In this document: in pieces, positions 26,086 to 34,778 of the stretch | How positions within the stretch are numbered: position 1 is the stretch's first letter | How the letters are laid out: every line of letters starts with the position of its first letter | Source of the DNA: Flavobacterium piscisymbiosum | Lineage (GTDB): Bacteria; Bacteroidota; Bacteroidia; Flavobacteriales; Flavobacteriaceae | DNA length: 64,000 bases | Assembly: GCF_020905295.1 (NCBI RefSeq) | Contig: NZ_JAJJMM010000001.1 | Coordinates: 5,704,001 to 5,768,000 of the forward strand | Direction of reading: 5' to 3' | Notes under the pieces: generated by a model | What the model saw: the letters and a program-made list of their open reading frames with translations, nothing else | Databases searched by the model: none | Told to the model about the DNA's origin: nothing | Program-made: the position numbers and the translations under genes

Positions 26086-26119
26086 AAGGTTTGACTTGAA
26101 AAAGTTAGACCTTTTTTTT
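26086..26119 (+). terminator. Intrinsic terminator after the Lys-rich gene
   Basis: AAGGTTTGACTT (26086-26097) pairs over 12 bp, including two G-U pairs, with AAGTTAGACCTT (26102-26113); the loop is GAAA and a run of T follows. Confidence 0.85.
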
Positions 26120-26138
26120 ATGTCGTAAAGGCCTATAA

Positions 26139-26220
26139 TAGCCCCGATAGAAGTGGAAATCCTTTTGTTCCGGGGTTCGGAACAAAAGATTGGAACGTAT
26201 AGCGGGATCAGCTCCTGAAA
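26139..26220 (+). repeat. Repeat family D, copy 2
   Basis: AGCCCCGATAGAAGTGGAAA, CCTTTTG, variable hairpin TTCCGGGGTTCGGAA, CAAAAGATTGGAACG, ATAGCGGGATCAGCTCCTGA. It lies between the Lys-rich gene and the end of moaA. Confidence 0.75.
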
Positions 26221-26260
26221 AAAAATTACATCGAAATCGAAATGACAATAAGCAAAGAGA

Positions 26261-27268
26261 TTAACCTCCAATCGCAATCATACTACGATTATCAAAGTGA
26301 AGTTTAGGATCATCGATTTCTTCGAGCGTAACCATTCCTGCTCTGACTTTCTTTTTACTTTTTATAGACTCAGAAATCAAATTAGTAATCGATTCACCAT
26401 TTCTTAAAGCTGTAAGTAAATCGGTTTCGGAATTAGAGAAAAGACAATTTTTGATTTTTCCGTTTGCCGTAAGGCGGATTCTGTTGCAGCCATCACAAAA
26501 CGGATTTGTAATAGAACTTATGATTCCAAAATCGCCCTGAAAATCCTTTATTCTATAAGTTCTCGCTGTGAAGTTTTTTTCGTCTTCGAGTTTCTGAATT
26601 TCTTCAGAAGAGAAAGTTTTCTCCAGTTCTGATAAAATCTCGTTTTGAGAAATCATTTTACTTCTGTCCCACTCGTTTCCGGCAAAAGGCATAAATTCGA
26701 TAAAACGAACTGATAAAGGCAAATGCTGCGTTAATTTGACAAAATCTACAATTTCATTTTCATTAAAACCTTTCATCAAAACTACATTTACTTTTACCTT
26801 AAAATCATTATTCAAAAGCAAATGCAAATTATCAACTACTTTCTCAAACTGATTTCTAAGCGTTATCGAATGAAATTTAGATGAAATCAAGGTATCGAGA
26901 CTCAAATTGATCTTATTGATTTTGTTTTGTTTTAAAACATCAATATGGCGATCGATTAAAATACCATTTGTAGTAATCGAAAGAGCAACTCCAAGCGTGG
27001 CTAATTTTGAAGCAATCTCAGGAAAATCTTTTCGTAAAAGAGGTTCTCCTCCTGTTAACCTTATTTTATCAACACCATTTTCTACGAAAGTGTGGGCGAT
27101 CGAAAAAATCTCATCGGCCGTCATTAAACTGGCTTTTGGAGATAATGCGATTCCGTCAGCAGGCATGCAATACGTACAACGCAAATTGCATTTCTCTAAC
27201 AGCGAAATACGCAAATAATTGTGTTTTCGCCCAAAATCATCCGTTAAAATGGTTTTAGAGGGTATCAT
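26261..27268 (-). CDS. moaA: GTP 3',8-cyclase MoaA
   Basis: A 335-residue radical-SAM enzyme for the first step of molybdenum cofactor synthesis (GTP to 3',8-cyclo-GTP). The SAM cluster is C27, C31, C34 (CNLRCTYC); the second cluster is CDGC ... KNC in the C-terminal part; the protein ends in the conserved GG tail (IAIGG). LTGGEPLLR is the SAM-binding GGEP motif. It overlaps the 3' end of moaC-moaB by 14 nt, showing translational coupling at the end of the leftward cofactor operon. Confidence 0.96.
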   Translation of the reverse strand: MIPSKTILTDDFGRKHNYLRISLLEKCNLRCTYCMPADGIALSPKASLMTADEIFSIAHTFVENGVDKIRLTGGEPLLRKDFPEIASKLATLGVALSITTNGILIDRHIDVLKQNKINKINLSLDTLISSKFHSITLRNQFEKVVDNLHLLLNNDFKVKVNVVLMKGFNENEIVDFVKLTQHLPLSVRFIEFMPFAGNEWDRSKMISQNEILSELEKTFSSEEIQKLEDEKNFTARTYRIKDFQGDFGIISSITNPFCDGCNRIRLTANGKIKNCLFSNSETDLLTALRNGESITNLISESIKSKKKVRAGMVTLEEIDDPKLHFDNRSMIAIGG

Positions 27269-28169
27269 GATTTTTTCCTTTTAAAATATGAAAAACATGC
27301 AATACATGAGGGAAAATCGCGTCCATAGATTCTCTGGCACCGTTTGTTGATCCCGGCAAAGCCAAAACCAAACTTTTTCCTAATCTTCCTGCAACTGTTC
27401 TGGACAACATCGCATACGGCATTCTTTGCTGACCATAATTGCGAATCGCTTCTTCAATTCCCGGAATTCTGCTTTCCAGTAATGGCGATAAAGCTTCGGG
27501 TGTAACATCTCTTGGTGATAATCCTGTTCCTCCCGTAAAAATAACCAACTGATGTTCTTTGGCGAAAGCCTTAGTTTTTTCCTGAATAATATCTAATTCG
27601 TCAGGAATAATTTCATAATGCGCCGTTTCTACTCCGCAGGCATTCAATTTTTCTACGATGATTTTTCCGGAACGATCTTCTTTGTCACCCGCAAAAATAG
27701 AATCAGAGCAAACAAAAACTGCTGCCTTAATTACATTCGAAAACTTATTTTTGAAAGATGATTTTCCACCATCTTTATTAATTAATTTAATAGTCGAAAT
27801 TTCGATTTCTTTATCAATCGGTTTCAGCATGTCGTACATCGTCAACGCAACTATCGATGCTCCATGCATGGCTTCAACTTCGACTCCTGTTTTGTAAACT
27901 GTTTTTACATTAAAGATAATTTCGATCGTTAAACCTTCAATTTTATATTCAACTGAAGTAAACTCAATTGGAATGGGATGACAATCCGGAATCGATAAAT
28001 GCGTGTTTTTTACTGCAAATAATCCGGCAGTTTTCGCCATTTCGAACACATTCCCTTTTGGCACCAGATTATTCACCACAGCATCAATTGTTTCTTGTTT
28101 ACTTACTTTGACAATTGCTGTTGCTGTTGCAGCTCTTAAGGTGTTTATTTTATGCGTAATATCAACCAT
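27255..28169 (-). CDS. moaCB: Bifunctional MoaC-MoaB fusion
   Basis: A 304-residue fusion. Residues 1-155 are cyclic pyranopterin monophosphate synthase MoaC (MAKTAGLFAVKNTHLSIPDCHPIPI, EVEAMHGASIVALTMYDM). Residues about 165-304 are a MoaB/MogA molybdopterin adenylyltransferase domain (FTGGTGLSPRDVTPEAL, LPGSTNGARESMDAI). It thus couples cPMP formation with a later adenylation step. The ATG at 28169 (MVDITHK) is chosen, as in other MoaC proteins; it overlaps the end of moaE by 8 nt. The frame is open further upstream but without a better start. Confidence 0.94.
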   Translation of the reverse strand: MVDITHKINTLRAATATAIVKVSKQETIDAVVNNLVPKGNVFEMAKTAGLFAVKNTHLSIPDCHPIPIEFTSVEYKIEGLTIEIIFNVKTVYKTGVEVEAMHGASIVALTMYDMLKPIDKEIEISTIKLINKDGGKSSFKNKFSNVIKAAVFVCSDSIFAGDKEDRSGKIIVEKLNACGVETAHYEIIPDELDIIQEKTKAFAKEHQLVIFTGGTGLSPRDVTPEALSPLLESRIPGIEEAIRNYGQQRMPYAMLSRTVAGRLGKSLVLALPGSTNGARESMDAIFPHVLHVFHILKGKNHDTL

Positions 28170-28599
28170 TAGTATTTTGTTTCCAGGTGAATGTATCGTT
28201 TTCAAACATTTCTTTACCAAAAATTGGCACATCGGTTTTTATCCAGTTTACAATAGCTTCTGTCGCTTCATAAACTTGTTTGCGTCGCGTTGCCGAAACA
28301 AATACGAATAAACAAATTTCACCTGCTTTTACCACGCCTAAACTATGATAAATATGCATGCAGGTTAAGTCGAATTTTGCAAAAGCTTTTTCGCGAATAG
28401 CATGTAAAGCTTCGTTTGCCATATCAGTATAAGCTGAATAATCGATCGCGACAACCGTATTATCGTGAATAACATCGGCACGAACTTGTCCTAAAAAAAT
28501 ATTATGCGCCCCAATCGTATGTTTTGATTGATGTTTAGCAATTGACTCAGCTATAAATTCAGGAGCAATTGGCCCTTCTACAAATACATTTTTACTCAT
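28162..28599 (-). CDS. moaE: Molybdopterin synthase catalytic subunit MoaE
   Basis: A 145-residue MoaE: IGAHNIFLGQVRAD, ALHAIREKAFAKFDL, HSLGVVKAGEICLFVFVSATRRKQVYEA and a C-terminal PIFGKEMFENDTFTW region. It forms the synthase with MoaD (29913-30149) and inserts the dithiolene sulfurs into cPMP. It overlaps moaC-moaB by 8 nt. A 231-bp gap with a family C repeat separates it from moeB upstream. Confidence 0.95.
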   Translation of the reverse strand: MSKNVFVEGPIAPEFIAESIAKHQSKHTIGAHNIFLGQVRADVIHDNTVVAIDYSAYTDMANEALHAIREKAFAKFDLTCMHIYHSLGVVKAGEICLFVFVSATRRKQVYEATEAIVNWIKTDVPIFGKEMFENDTFTWKQNTNG

Positions 28600-28707
28600 T
28601 TTTTATGTTTTTTGCCAAAGATTAAAGGATTCAAATGATTTTTCATTCTGCCACGAATTACGCTAATTTCTCGAATTAAATCATGGCAAATTAACCACAA
28701 TCTTGTC

Positions 28708-28798
28708 ATTTCGATGGAGGAGAAATCTAGCGAGAAACTCCATAATCTTTGTCGGGCTACTAACGAAGATTCTTCGTTCCTCAGAATGACAAACGAGA
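28708..28798. repeat. Intergenic repeat family C (TGTCAT..ATGACA element)
   Basis: TTGTCATTTCGATGGAGGAG ... GAAATCTAGCGAGAAACTCC ... GAAGATTCTTCGTTCCTCAG, AATGACAAAC. TTGTCATT and AATGACAA bracket an internal pair, so this is an inverted element like those at 57269-57371 and 60768-60887. Confidence 0.65.
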
Positions 28799-28830
28799 CG
28801 AAACAACTAATTATCTTTATTTATCTGTGG

Positions 28831-29901
28831 CTATATTATTATCTCTTTTAGTAATTGATTCATTGCCAAAGCTCCGCCAACAATACTTTTTATATTTTTA
28901 AATTGGTGTTTATCAAGCAATTCAACAGCTAGTTTACTTCTGACTCCGGATTGACAGAAAATGTAAATGGTTTGGTTTTTATCCAGTTTTTCAATTTGAT
29001 TTTCTAAATTCATTAAAGAAATCTGGATTTGATTCTTCAAATTGATTTTTGGCGATTCATCACTATTTCTAACGTCTAGAAATAAAACCTCATCATTATT
29101 GATTTCATCTAAAACCGAATCAAAATTCACCTCTGCAATCTGATTTTCTTCTTTATATTTTTTATCAAAAATCTCTTTGTTCATCAATTGAACATCGCTT
29201 TTATCAAAGTCATATTTCTGCTGTTCATTATTCAAAATATTATACACTAGAATTTTACCATTCAAAACTTCTCCAATTTCCAGAATCATTTTGATAACTT
29301 CATTTGCCTGAAGCATTCCGATAATTCCAACCGTTATTCCAATTACTCCAGCATCTTCACAACTGGCTGATTGTGTATTTTCATCCGGATACAAACATCT
29401 GTAAGTGGGTCCGTTTTGATAATTAAAAACCGAAACCTGACCCTGAAATCTAAAAATAGATCCGTAAACCATTGGTTTGTTAGTTATTAAACACGCATCG
29501 TTTATGAGATATTTAATTGCAATATTATCCGTTGCATCAACAATAATATGATAATTTTCGAATAAGGAAATAGCATTTTTTCCGGATAACTTCTCTGTAA
29601 CTGCATTCACTTTTACAAGCGGATTCAATTCAGTAATCATCAATTTCGCTTCCTCTGCTTTATATTTTCCAACAGCTGAACTTTTATAAATTACCTGACG
29701 ATGCAAATTCGAAATTTCGATAACATCATCATCAACAATCCCTATTTCGCCAACACCGGCTGCAGCCAAATATGGCAATATCGACGCGCCCAAACCTCCT
29801 GCTCCAATAACCAGAACTTTTGCTTTAGAAAATTTATCCTGACCGTCCTCTCCTATTTCAGGAAGAATTATTTGTCTGTTATAACGTGCTGTTGTTTTCA
29901 T
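28831..29901 (-). CDS. moeB: MoeB-type adenylyltransferase with C-terminal rhodanese domain
   Basis: A 356-residue HesA/MoeB/ThiF protein. The N-terminal E1-like domain has the nucleotide loop GAGGLGASILPYLAAAGVGEIGIVD and the SNLHRQV arm; it adenylates the C-terminal glycine of MoaD. The C-terminal rhodanese domain (about 255-350) keeps a catalytic Cys in IFCQSGVRS and can supply sulfur as persulfide, making one MOCS3-like protein. The usual zinc CxxC pairs of E. coli MoeB are not evident. It is 11 nt upstream-coupled with moaD. Confidence 0.92.
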   Translation of the reverse strand: MKTTARYNRQIILPEIGEDGQDKFSKAKVLVIGAGGLGASILPYLAAAGVGEIGIVDDDVIEISNLHRQVIYKSSAVGKYKAEEAKLMITELNPLVKVNAVTEKLSGKNAISLFENYHIIVDATDNIAIKYLINDACLITNKPMVYGSIFRFQGQVSVFNYQNGPTYRCLYPDENTQSASCEDAGVIGITVGIIGMLQANEVIKMILEIGEVLNGKILVYNILNNEQQKYDFDKSDVQLMNKEIFDKKYKEENQIAEVNFDSVLDEINNDEVLFLDVRNSDESPKINLKNQIQISLMNLENQIEKLDKNQTIYIFCQSGVRSKLAVELLDKHQFKNIKSIVGGALAMNQLLKEIII

Positions 29902-29912
29902 ACAAACTCAAT

Positions 29913-30149
29913 TTATCCTCCTGCAAAAGGCGGTAATAAGGCCACAATATCACTTGTTTGTAACTTGTAATCTGTTGCTTTTGGTACAATTTTTTGGTTT
30001 ACTGCCACGCTAAAAGAGATAGATTCAAATCGATATTTCTCCTCTAAATCCTGCAATAAATCCTGCAGTGATACTTCAGAAGAAACTATCTTTTCGAAAC
30101 TACATTTCGTTTTTTCAGCCACAGCACCAAAATATTTAATCTCAATCAT
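29913..30149 (-). CDS. moaD: Molybdopterin synthase sulfur carrier MoaD
   Basis: A 78-residue ubiquitin-like protein ending in the required GG (LLPPFAGG), which is adenylated by MoeB and thiocarboxylated. It starts MIEIKYFGAVAEK, the usual MoaD beginning. Its first base overlaps the last base of cobA, and moeB follows 11 nt later, so cobA, moaD and moeB are translated from one message. Confidence 0.94.
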   Translation of the reverse strand: MIEIKYFGAVAEKTKCSFEKIVSSEVSLQDLLQDLEEKYRFESISFSVAVNQKIVPKATDYKLQTSDIVALLPPFAGG

Positions 30150-30940
30150 TATTTTAAATTTAAATTCTGAAAAATAAATTCATCTTCAAAATGTTCCTGA
30201 AAATAAGAAGTCAGACTTGAAGTATTTTTTACTACTTCACCAATCACAATAATTGCCGGCGACGAAATTTTATTTTCAGCTACTAATTTACTAATTGAAC
30301 TTATCGTTCCTACTACTTTTTGTTCGGTATTTTTAGTACCATTCTGAATAATCGCTATAGGCAAATCGTCTTCTCTATTTTGCTGATAGATTGCAATGAT
30401 TTCCTCTAATTTATGCATTCCCATCAAAATAACCACCGTCGCATTCGATTTTGAAGCTAAATGAACATCTTTAGATAATTCATGATTAGAAGTTGTTCCT
30501 GTAATTACCCAAAAACTTTCGGCAATTTGTCGTTGCGTCAAACTTATTCCAACCGAAGCCGGAACTCCAAGAGCAGATGAAATCCCCGGAACAATATTAG
30601 TTTCTAACCCAAATTGTTCTGCAAATTCTATTTCTTCACTCCCTCTGCCAAAAATAAACGGATCACCACCTTTTAAGCGTACTACATGACCATAACGATT
30701 TGCCATAGAGACAATCAATTCGTTAATCTGATCCTGCGTATAAACGTGGCAGCCTAATCTTTTACCCACAAAAACAATTTCTGCCTTTGTTGCATATTGT
30801 AATAACTCTTCATTGACAAGCGCATCATATAAAACAACATCAGCATTCTCTAAAGCTTTTATTGCTTTTAATGTAATTAATTCGGCATCGCCAGGACCTG
30901 CGCCTACAACAGTTAATTTTGGTGTTTTTAAATTTCGCAT
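30149..30940 (-). CDS. cobA: Uroporphyrinogen-III C-methyltransferase (CobA)
   Basis: A 263-residue SUMT. Diagnostic segments: VVGAGPGDAELITLKA, VVLYDALV, VRLKGGDPFIFGRGSEE and VPGISSALGVPASVGI. It makes precorrin-2 from uroporphyrinogen III with two SAM, the first step to siroheme, which NirB needs. No fused dehydrogenase/chelatase (CysG) module is present, so those steps must be encoded elsewhere. It begins 5 nt after mobA and overlaps moaD by one base. Confidence 0.94.
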   Translation of the reverse strand: MRNLKTPKLTVVGAGPGDAELITLKAIKALENADVVLYDALVNEELLQYATKAEIVFVGKRLGCHVYTQDQINELIVSMANRYGHVVRLKGGDPFIFGRGSEEIEFAEQFGLETNIVPGISSALGVPASVGISLTQRQIAESFWVITGTTSNHELSKDVHLASKSNATVVILMGMHKLEEIIAIYQQNREDDLPIAIIQNGTKNTEQKVVGTISSISKLVAENKISSPAIIVIGEVVKNTSSLTSYFQEHFEDEFIFQNLNLK

Positions 30941-30945
30941 AATTT

Positions 30946-31518
30946 TTAACTTAAATTGATATTCAGGTCGTTTAATTCGTCAACGGAATTAATATTAGTC
31001 AAATGAAAATTTTCACTCTCTTCTATCGTGATGATTTGATGCGGAATTTTCGCTATTAAATTCATCATTTTTAAATCGTCATTATCAATTGCGCTTTTGA
31101 TAATGGGTAATACTTTCTTAGAATAAATTCCAATTAAAGGATGCATTCTGCTTTCCGAAGCAAAAACGGTAATTTCAGCTTCCTGATTGTGTTTCGAAAT
31201 TAATTCTGATAATAATTCAGTAGAAATTAACGGAATATCACAACTCAGAATCAAATTGAATTCTGTTTCAGAATTGGTCAACGCTGTGTAAATTCCTCCC
31301 AAAGGTCCTTTATCAGTTATTATGTCGGGTATTTTTTGGTACGATAAATACTCGTATTCTTTATTATTCGTTATTAATTTTATAGTCGATGTAATGGGTA
31401 AAACTGCTTTAATAATATGCTCAATAAATGGTTTATTCTGAAACAGGACTAATCCTTTCTCAGCTTGCATTCGGGAACTTTTTCCTCCACAAAGAATAAA
31501 TACTGTTAAAGCTTCCAT
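30946..31518 (-). CDS. mobA: Molybdenum cofactor guanylyltransferase MobA
   Basis: A 190-residue nucleotidyltransferase with the N-terminal LCGGKSSRMQAEKGL signature and a Mg-binding LILSCDIPLIS segment. It attaches GMP to Mo-MPT to make the bis-MGD cofactor used by NasA and the second molybdopterin reductase. It is 5 nt upstream of cobA in the leftward operon. Confidence 0.93.
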   Translation of the reverse strand: MEALTVFILCGGKSSRMQAEKGLVLFQNKPFIEHIIKAVLPITSTIKLITNNKEYEYLSYQKIPDIITDKGPLGGIYTALTNSETEFNLILSCDIPLISTELLSELISKHNQEAEITVFASESRMHPLIGIYSKKVLPIIKSAIDNDDLKMMNLIAKIPHQIITIEESENFHLTNINSVDELNDLNINLS

Positions 31519-31738
31519 GACTAATTTTTGTTTCAGGTTAAAATGATAAAAATTTTACCGCAAAGGGCGCCAAGATTTTATTTTCTATTGAGTTTAAAAT
31601 AAAGTTCGCAAAGCTGAATCAATACAAAGCTTGCGTACTTTGTTGTTTTCACTAAATTACTTAGGCAAAAGAACATTGTGTACTTTGTGGTTAATTTTTT
31701 GTCAAATTTCAGGTTTTACCATTGTTACTTATTTTTTT

Positions 31739-32485
31739 TTATGGAAAAATCAATTTTATACTTGCCATTAAAATCACGGTTCCTAAAACAAATTTTAATG
31801 TCTTATTAGAGAAATAGCCACTACCGTAAAACCCTCCTAAAACTCCTCCAATAACTGCAATTGGAACCAAATAAAAACTCTCTGTCGGGATCGTTTTTCC
31901 TCCTAAAAAGAAGCCTAACATACCAGCAAATGAATTCACAAAAATGAATAAACTTGATATTGCTGCAGACTCTTTTACGGTTGCCCAACCTAAAAATAAT
32001 AAGATTGGGCTCAGGATGATTCCTCCGCCAATTCCTAACATTCCAGACAATAAACCTATTATAAATCCTATTGCCAATGCAAAAGGCAATTTAATCTCAA
32101 CTGCTTCTTTTTCTTTAAAACTAAATAATCCAAACAATCTGAATGCGGCAAAAACCAATACAAGACCCAAAATAATTTTATAAATGGTATTATCCAAAGT
32201 GACAAAACCTCCAATAAATGCCGCTGGAACTGAGGCAATCGCAAACGGATAAAATAGCTTTGGCTTGAAATAATTCATTCTGTAATAAAAGAAAAACGAA
32301 ATACTGGATACAAATAAATTCAGCAGTAATGCCGAAGGTTTCATAATCGCCACCGGAAAAGCAAAAATGGTCATCAAAGCCAAATAACCCGATGCACCGC
32401 CATGTCCTACACTAGAATACAAAAAAGCAATCACGATCAAAGCGAAGCTGAATAATACAATATTTTCGGAACTAAGAAGGTTCAT
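31739..32485 (-). CDS. TauE/SafE-family permease
   Basis: A 248-residue membrane protein with about eight hydrophobic helices and two related halves, as in TauE/SafE (LYSSVGHGGASGYLAL in the first half, GMLGIGGGIILSPIL in the second). Family members export sulfite, sulfoacetate or related anions. Position between moeA and mobA suggests a link to the nitrate/molybdenum system, but the anion is unknown. The ATG at 32485 is used; an in-frame TTG 33 nt upstream lies in a GTTTCAGG intergenic repeat. Confidence 0.85.
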   Translation of the reverse strand: MNLLSSENIVLFSFALIVIAFLYSSVGHGGASGYLALMTIFAFPVAIMKPSALLLNLFVSSISFFFYYRMNYFKPKLFYPFAIASVPAAFIGGFVTLDNTIYKIILGLVLVFAAFRLFGLFSFKEKEAVEIKLPFALAIGFIIGLLSGMLGIGGGIILSPILLFLGWATVKESAAISSLFIFVNSFAGMLGFFLGGKTIPTESFYLVPIAVIGGVLGGFYGSGYFSNKTLKFVLGTVILMASIKLIFP

Positions 32486-32489
32486 ACTT

Positions 32490-32560
32490 TTTGTTTCAGG
32501 TTTTATTTTTTGTTTCAAGTTTCAAGTTTTCCTTGTTTCAGGTTTATGCTGTATGTTTAA
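32490..32560. repeat. TGTTTCAGGTTT / TTTCAAGTTT mini-repeat tract
   Basis: Several direct copies of TTGTTTCAGGTTT and TTGTTTCAAGTTT lie between tauE and moeA; the same tract with inverted copies appears at 37604-37732. Flavobacterial intergenic repeat, no coding content. Confidence 0.55.
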
Positions 32561-32631
32561 ATTTACATACTGCATTTCAAACTTTTTACTCAATTTCTTT
32601 ATTCTATTCTCTTTACTCTATTCTCAAAACC

Positions 32632-33804
32632 CTAATCTATTGGCAAAAGAGTAACTAATTGTCCTTTTTTCAAACTTTCTACATCATTCGGAACCACTAA
32701 TAAACTATTGGCGATTGCAAAAGTATTTAGCATTGCTGAACTCTGACCGTCTAAAACGGTAACATGGGTTTCATCATACAAAGCTTTTAAAAATAATGTT
32801 TTTCCGGTTGTATTGGTAACATTCTCATTCAATTTTCGAAGCATTTTCTTTAAATGAATGTCTGAAAATCCCATTCTGTTTTTGATTGCCGGATATACAT
32901 AAATATAAAAATTAGTTAATGATGAAGCCGGATTTCCGGGTAAAGCAAAAACTAAAGTATCATTTTTAGATCCAAAAAACATAGGTTTTCCGGGTTTCTG
33001 GTTGATTTTATAGAAAAGTTCCTGTACTCCGTTTTCTAATAACGCTTCTTTTACAAAATCATAATCTCCAACAGAGATTCCTCCTGATATTAAAACGATA
33101 TCGTATTTCTTTAAAATTTCTTTTAGTGCTTTTTTAGTAGCCTTGAGATTGTCCTTTACTTTATAAACTTTGGTTTTCTTCACTCCGATTGTCTGAAGTG
33201 CAGCCTGTAACATCACCGAGTTACTTTCGTAAATTTTTCCTTTAGATAATTTCTTACCAGGTTTTACTAATTCGTTTCCGGTTACTAAAATTGCCACTTT
33301 GGGCTTTTGATATACCTCAACTTCAGTTATTCCTAAACAGGCTAAAAAGCCAATTGCAGCGGGTGTAATTAAAGTATTCGCCTTAAAAACAACTTCTTCT
33401 TTTCCAATTTGCTCTCCTTTATTCCGAACATTAGTAAATCGTTCCGGCATTCTGGTAATTAAAATGGAACTTTCAGTAGCCATTACATGCTCCTGCATGA
33501 TCACAGTATCGGCATTATCAGGTACATGAGCACCTGTAAAAATCCTCACTGCTTCATTTTCGTTCAGCTTTATTTTTGAATGATCTCCGGCCTGTACAAT
33601 ACCTACCACATCATATTGATGTTTTTCGCTATGAATAAATGCATAACCATCCATTGCCGATTGACGAAATGGCGGCATTGCAATTGGAGAATACACTGTT
33701 TCTGCCAGAATATATCCCAGTGATTTACTCACCTGAATTTTCTGAACTGGCATGTTCGTGCTATTCTCTACAATAATTGATAAGGCTTCTTCGACTTGAA
33801 TCAT
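32632..33804 (-). CDS. moeA: Molybdopterin molybdotransferase MoeA
   Basis: A 390-residue MoeA. Key segments: MPPFRQSAMDGYAF, EAVRIFTGAHVPDNADTVIMQE, GEQIGKEEV, LVTGNELVKPGKKLSKGKIYESNS, SGGISVGDYDFV and LPGNPASSL. It inserts molybdate into adenylated molybdopterin. The start is the ATG at 33804 (MIQVEEAL); an upstream in-frame TTG at 33828 touches the operator region. It is the first gene of the leftward cofactor block, and its promoter has the element shared with nirB and nasA. Confidence 0.95.
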   Translation of the reverse strand: MIQVEEALSIIVENSTNMPVQKIQVSKSLGYILAETVYSPIAMPPFRQSAMDGYAFIHSEKHQYDVVGIVQAGDHSKIKLNENEAVRIFTGAHVPDNADTVIMQEHVMATESSILITRMPERFTNVRNKGEQIGKEEVVFKANTLITPAAIGFLACLGITEVEVYQKPKVAILVTGNELVKPGKKLSKGKIYESNSVMLQAALQTIGVKKTKVYKVKDNLKATKKALKEILKKYDIVLISGGISVGDYDFVKEALLENGVQELFYKINQKPGKPMFFGSKNDTLVFALPGNPASSLTNFYIYVYPAIKNRMGFSDIHLKKMLRKLNENVTNTTGKTLFLKALYDETHVTVLDGQSSAMLNTFAIANSLLVVPNDVESLKKGQLVTLLPID

Positions 33805-33827
33805 GTTGGCTATTTTGTATATAAGCA

Positions 33828-33858
33828 AAAAATACTTATTACAAATATAAGTATTTTT
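33828..33858. promoter_or_regulatory. Palindrome over the moeA promoter
   Basis: AAAAATACTTAT (33828-33839) and ATAAGTATTTTT (33847-33858) are perfect 12-bp arms, 7 bp apart, covering the moeA -7 box. It may be an operator. Confidence 0.55.
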
Positions 33859-33863
33859 ACTTA
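33842..33863 (-). promoter_or_regulatory. moeA promoter with shared nitrate-promoter element
   Basis: On the minus strand TAAGTAAAAATACTTA (33863-33848) runs into -7 box TATATTTG (33849-33842), with the same 2-bp overlap as at nirB and nasA. The 15-mer AAATACTTATATTTG is identical to that at nirB. Transcription would start about 30 nt before the ATG. Confidence 0.75.
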
Positions 33864-33973
33864 GTTTAAATCATTAGTAATCTAAAATTTTAAAAGAATA
33901 TAAATTTAAGCTTAATTCTTCATATACTTCCAGAAAAAACGACAAATAGCTTTGTTATTCTGTATAATAAATT

Positions 33974-34231
33974 TTATTTCGTTATTTTTCTTTTAAAATT
34001 TCCGGATGGCAAATAATACATCCATGCAAATCCGATAAAAAACAGGACTGCAGAAGCTATAAAAGCAGGTAATAAAATCTCTTTATTATTATCTAAAGCG
34101 TTATTCAGGGAAGCATAAAGTAACCATATTTGAATACTCACATTTAAAATTAAAACAAAAATGAGTGTCGAAAGTATGTTATTAAGCTTATTAGGATTAG
34201 CGCGATTCTGACTTCTTCTAAAAGTACTCAT
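33974..34231 (-). CDS. Small two-helix membrane protein of the reductase operon
   Basis: An 85-residue protein with a basic N-terminus (FRRSQNRANPNK) and two hydrophobic helices (about 19-38 and 51-70), then a basic tail. It is the last gene of the leftward operon encoding the second molybdopterin reductase, 18 nt after the Rieske gene. Its size and position suggest an accessory membrane subunit. I associate it loosely with the small proteins named DUF6755 but am not sure of that name. Confidence 0.7.
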   Translation of the reverse strand: MSTFRRSQNRANPNKLNNILSTLIFVLILNVSIQIWLLYASLNNALDNNKEILLPAFIASAVLFFIGFAWMYYLPSGNFKRKITK

Positions 34232-34249
34232 AGCTTATTGAATTTAGGA

Positions 34250-34768
34250 TTATAAATAAATGTCTTTTTTTTCTACCATTGCTTTTACATAAACAGCATT
34301 ATCTTTAAAAAACACTTCTAATTGAGGTAACGCTCTTGGCGGCGGCCCGGCAATTACATCTCCGGTCATGGCATCAAATGAACCTTCATGACATGGGCAA
34401 TGAATGATTCCGGTTCCGGGTTTATAAAATACAGAACAGGAAAGATGCGTACATTTTTGCTCATACGCCCTGAAATCTCCACTTTCTAAATGAATCAATA
34501 TGTACGGAATTGTACTTCCTTCGATTACGAATCCTCTTGTTCCTCCTACCGGAATTTCATCTTTATTACAAATAAAATGTTCTCCCTGAACATCTTCTTT
34601 TGGTAACAAATAGGCTTTGGCAGCCACGAATCCGCTTCCTACCATTAATCCTCCTGAAACAAAGGTCAGGAACTTGGCAAAATCGCGTCGGCTTACCTGA
34701 GTAGATTCTAGTTTTTTTATTGGGAAATCTTTTTTCCAGTTTTCATTTAAATTATCTTCTTTTGACAT
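34250..34768 (-). CDS. Rieske [2Fe-2S] protein with Tat-like N-terminus
   Basis: A 172-residue protein. After a hydrophilic stretch, SRRDFAKFLTFVSGGLMVGSGFVAA forms a twin-arginine-type signal or membrane anchor (about residues 26-50). The Rieske ligands are intact: CTHLSC and CPCHEGSF, as in cytochrome bc-type and arsenite-oxidase-type Rieske proteins. It is 10 nt after the four-cluster ferredoxin gene. A Tat-type signal would put it on the periplasmic face, which is odd for a complex whose catalytic subunit has no signal; the helix may instead be a membrane anchor. Confidence 0.88.
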   Translation of the reverse strand: MSKEDNLNENWKKDFPIKKLESTQVSRRDFAKFLTFVSGGLMVGSGFVAAKAYLLPKEDVQGEHFICNKDEIPVGGTRGFVIEGSTIPYILIHLESGDFRAYEQKCTHLSCSVFYKPGTGIIHCPCHEGSFDAMTGDVIAGPPPRALPQLEVFFKDNAVYVKAMVEKKDIYL

Positions 34769-34778
34769 GGATATAGAT

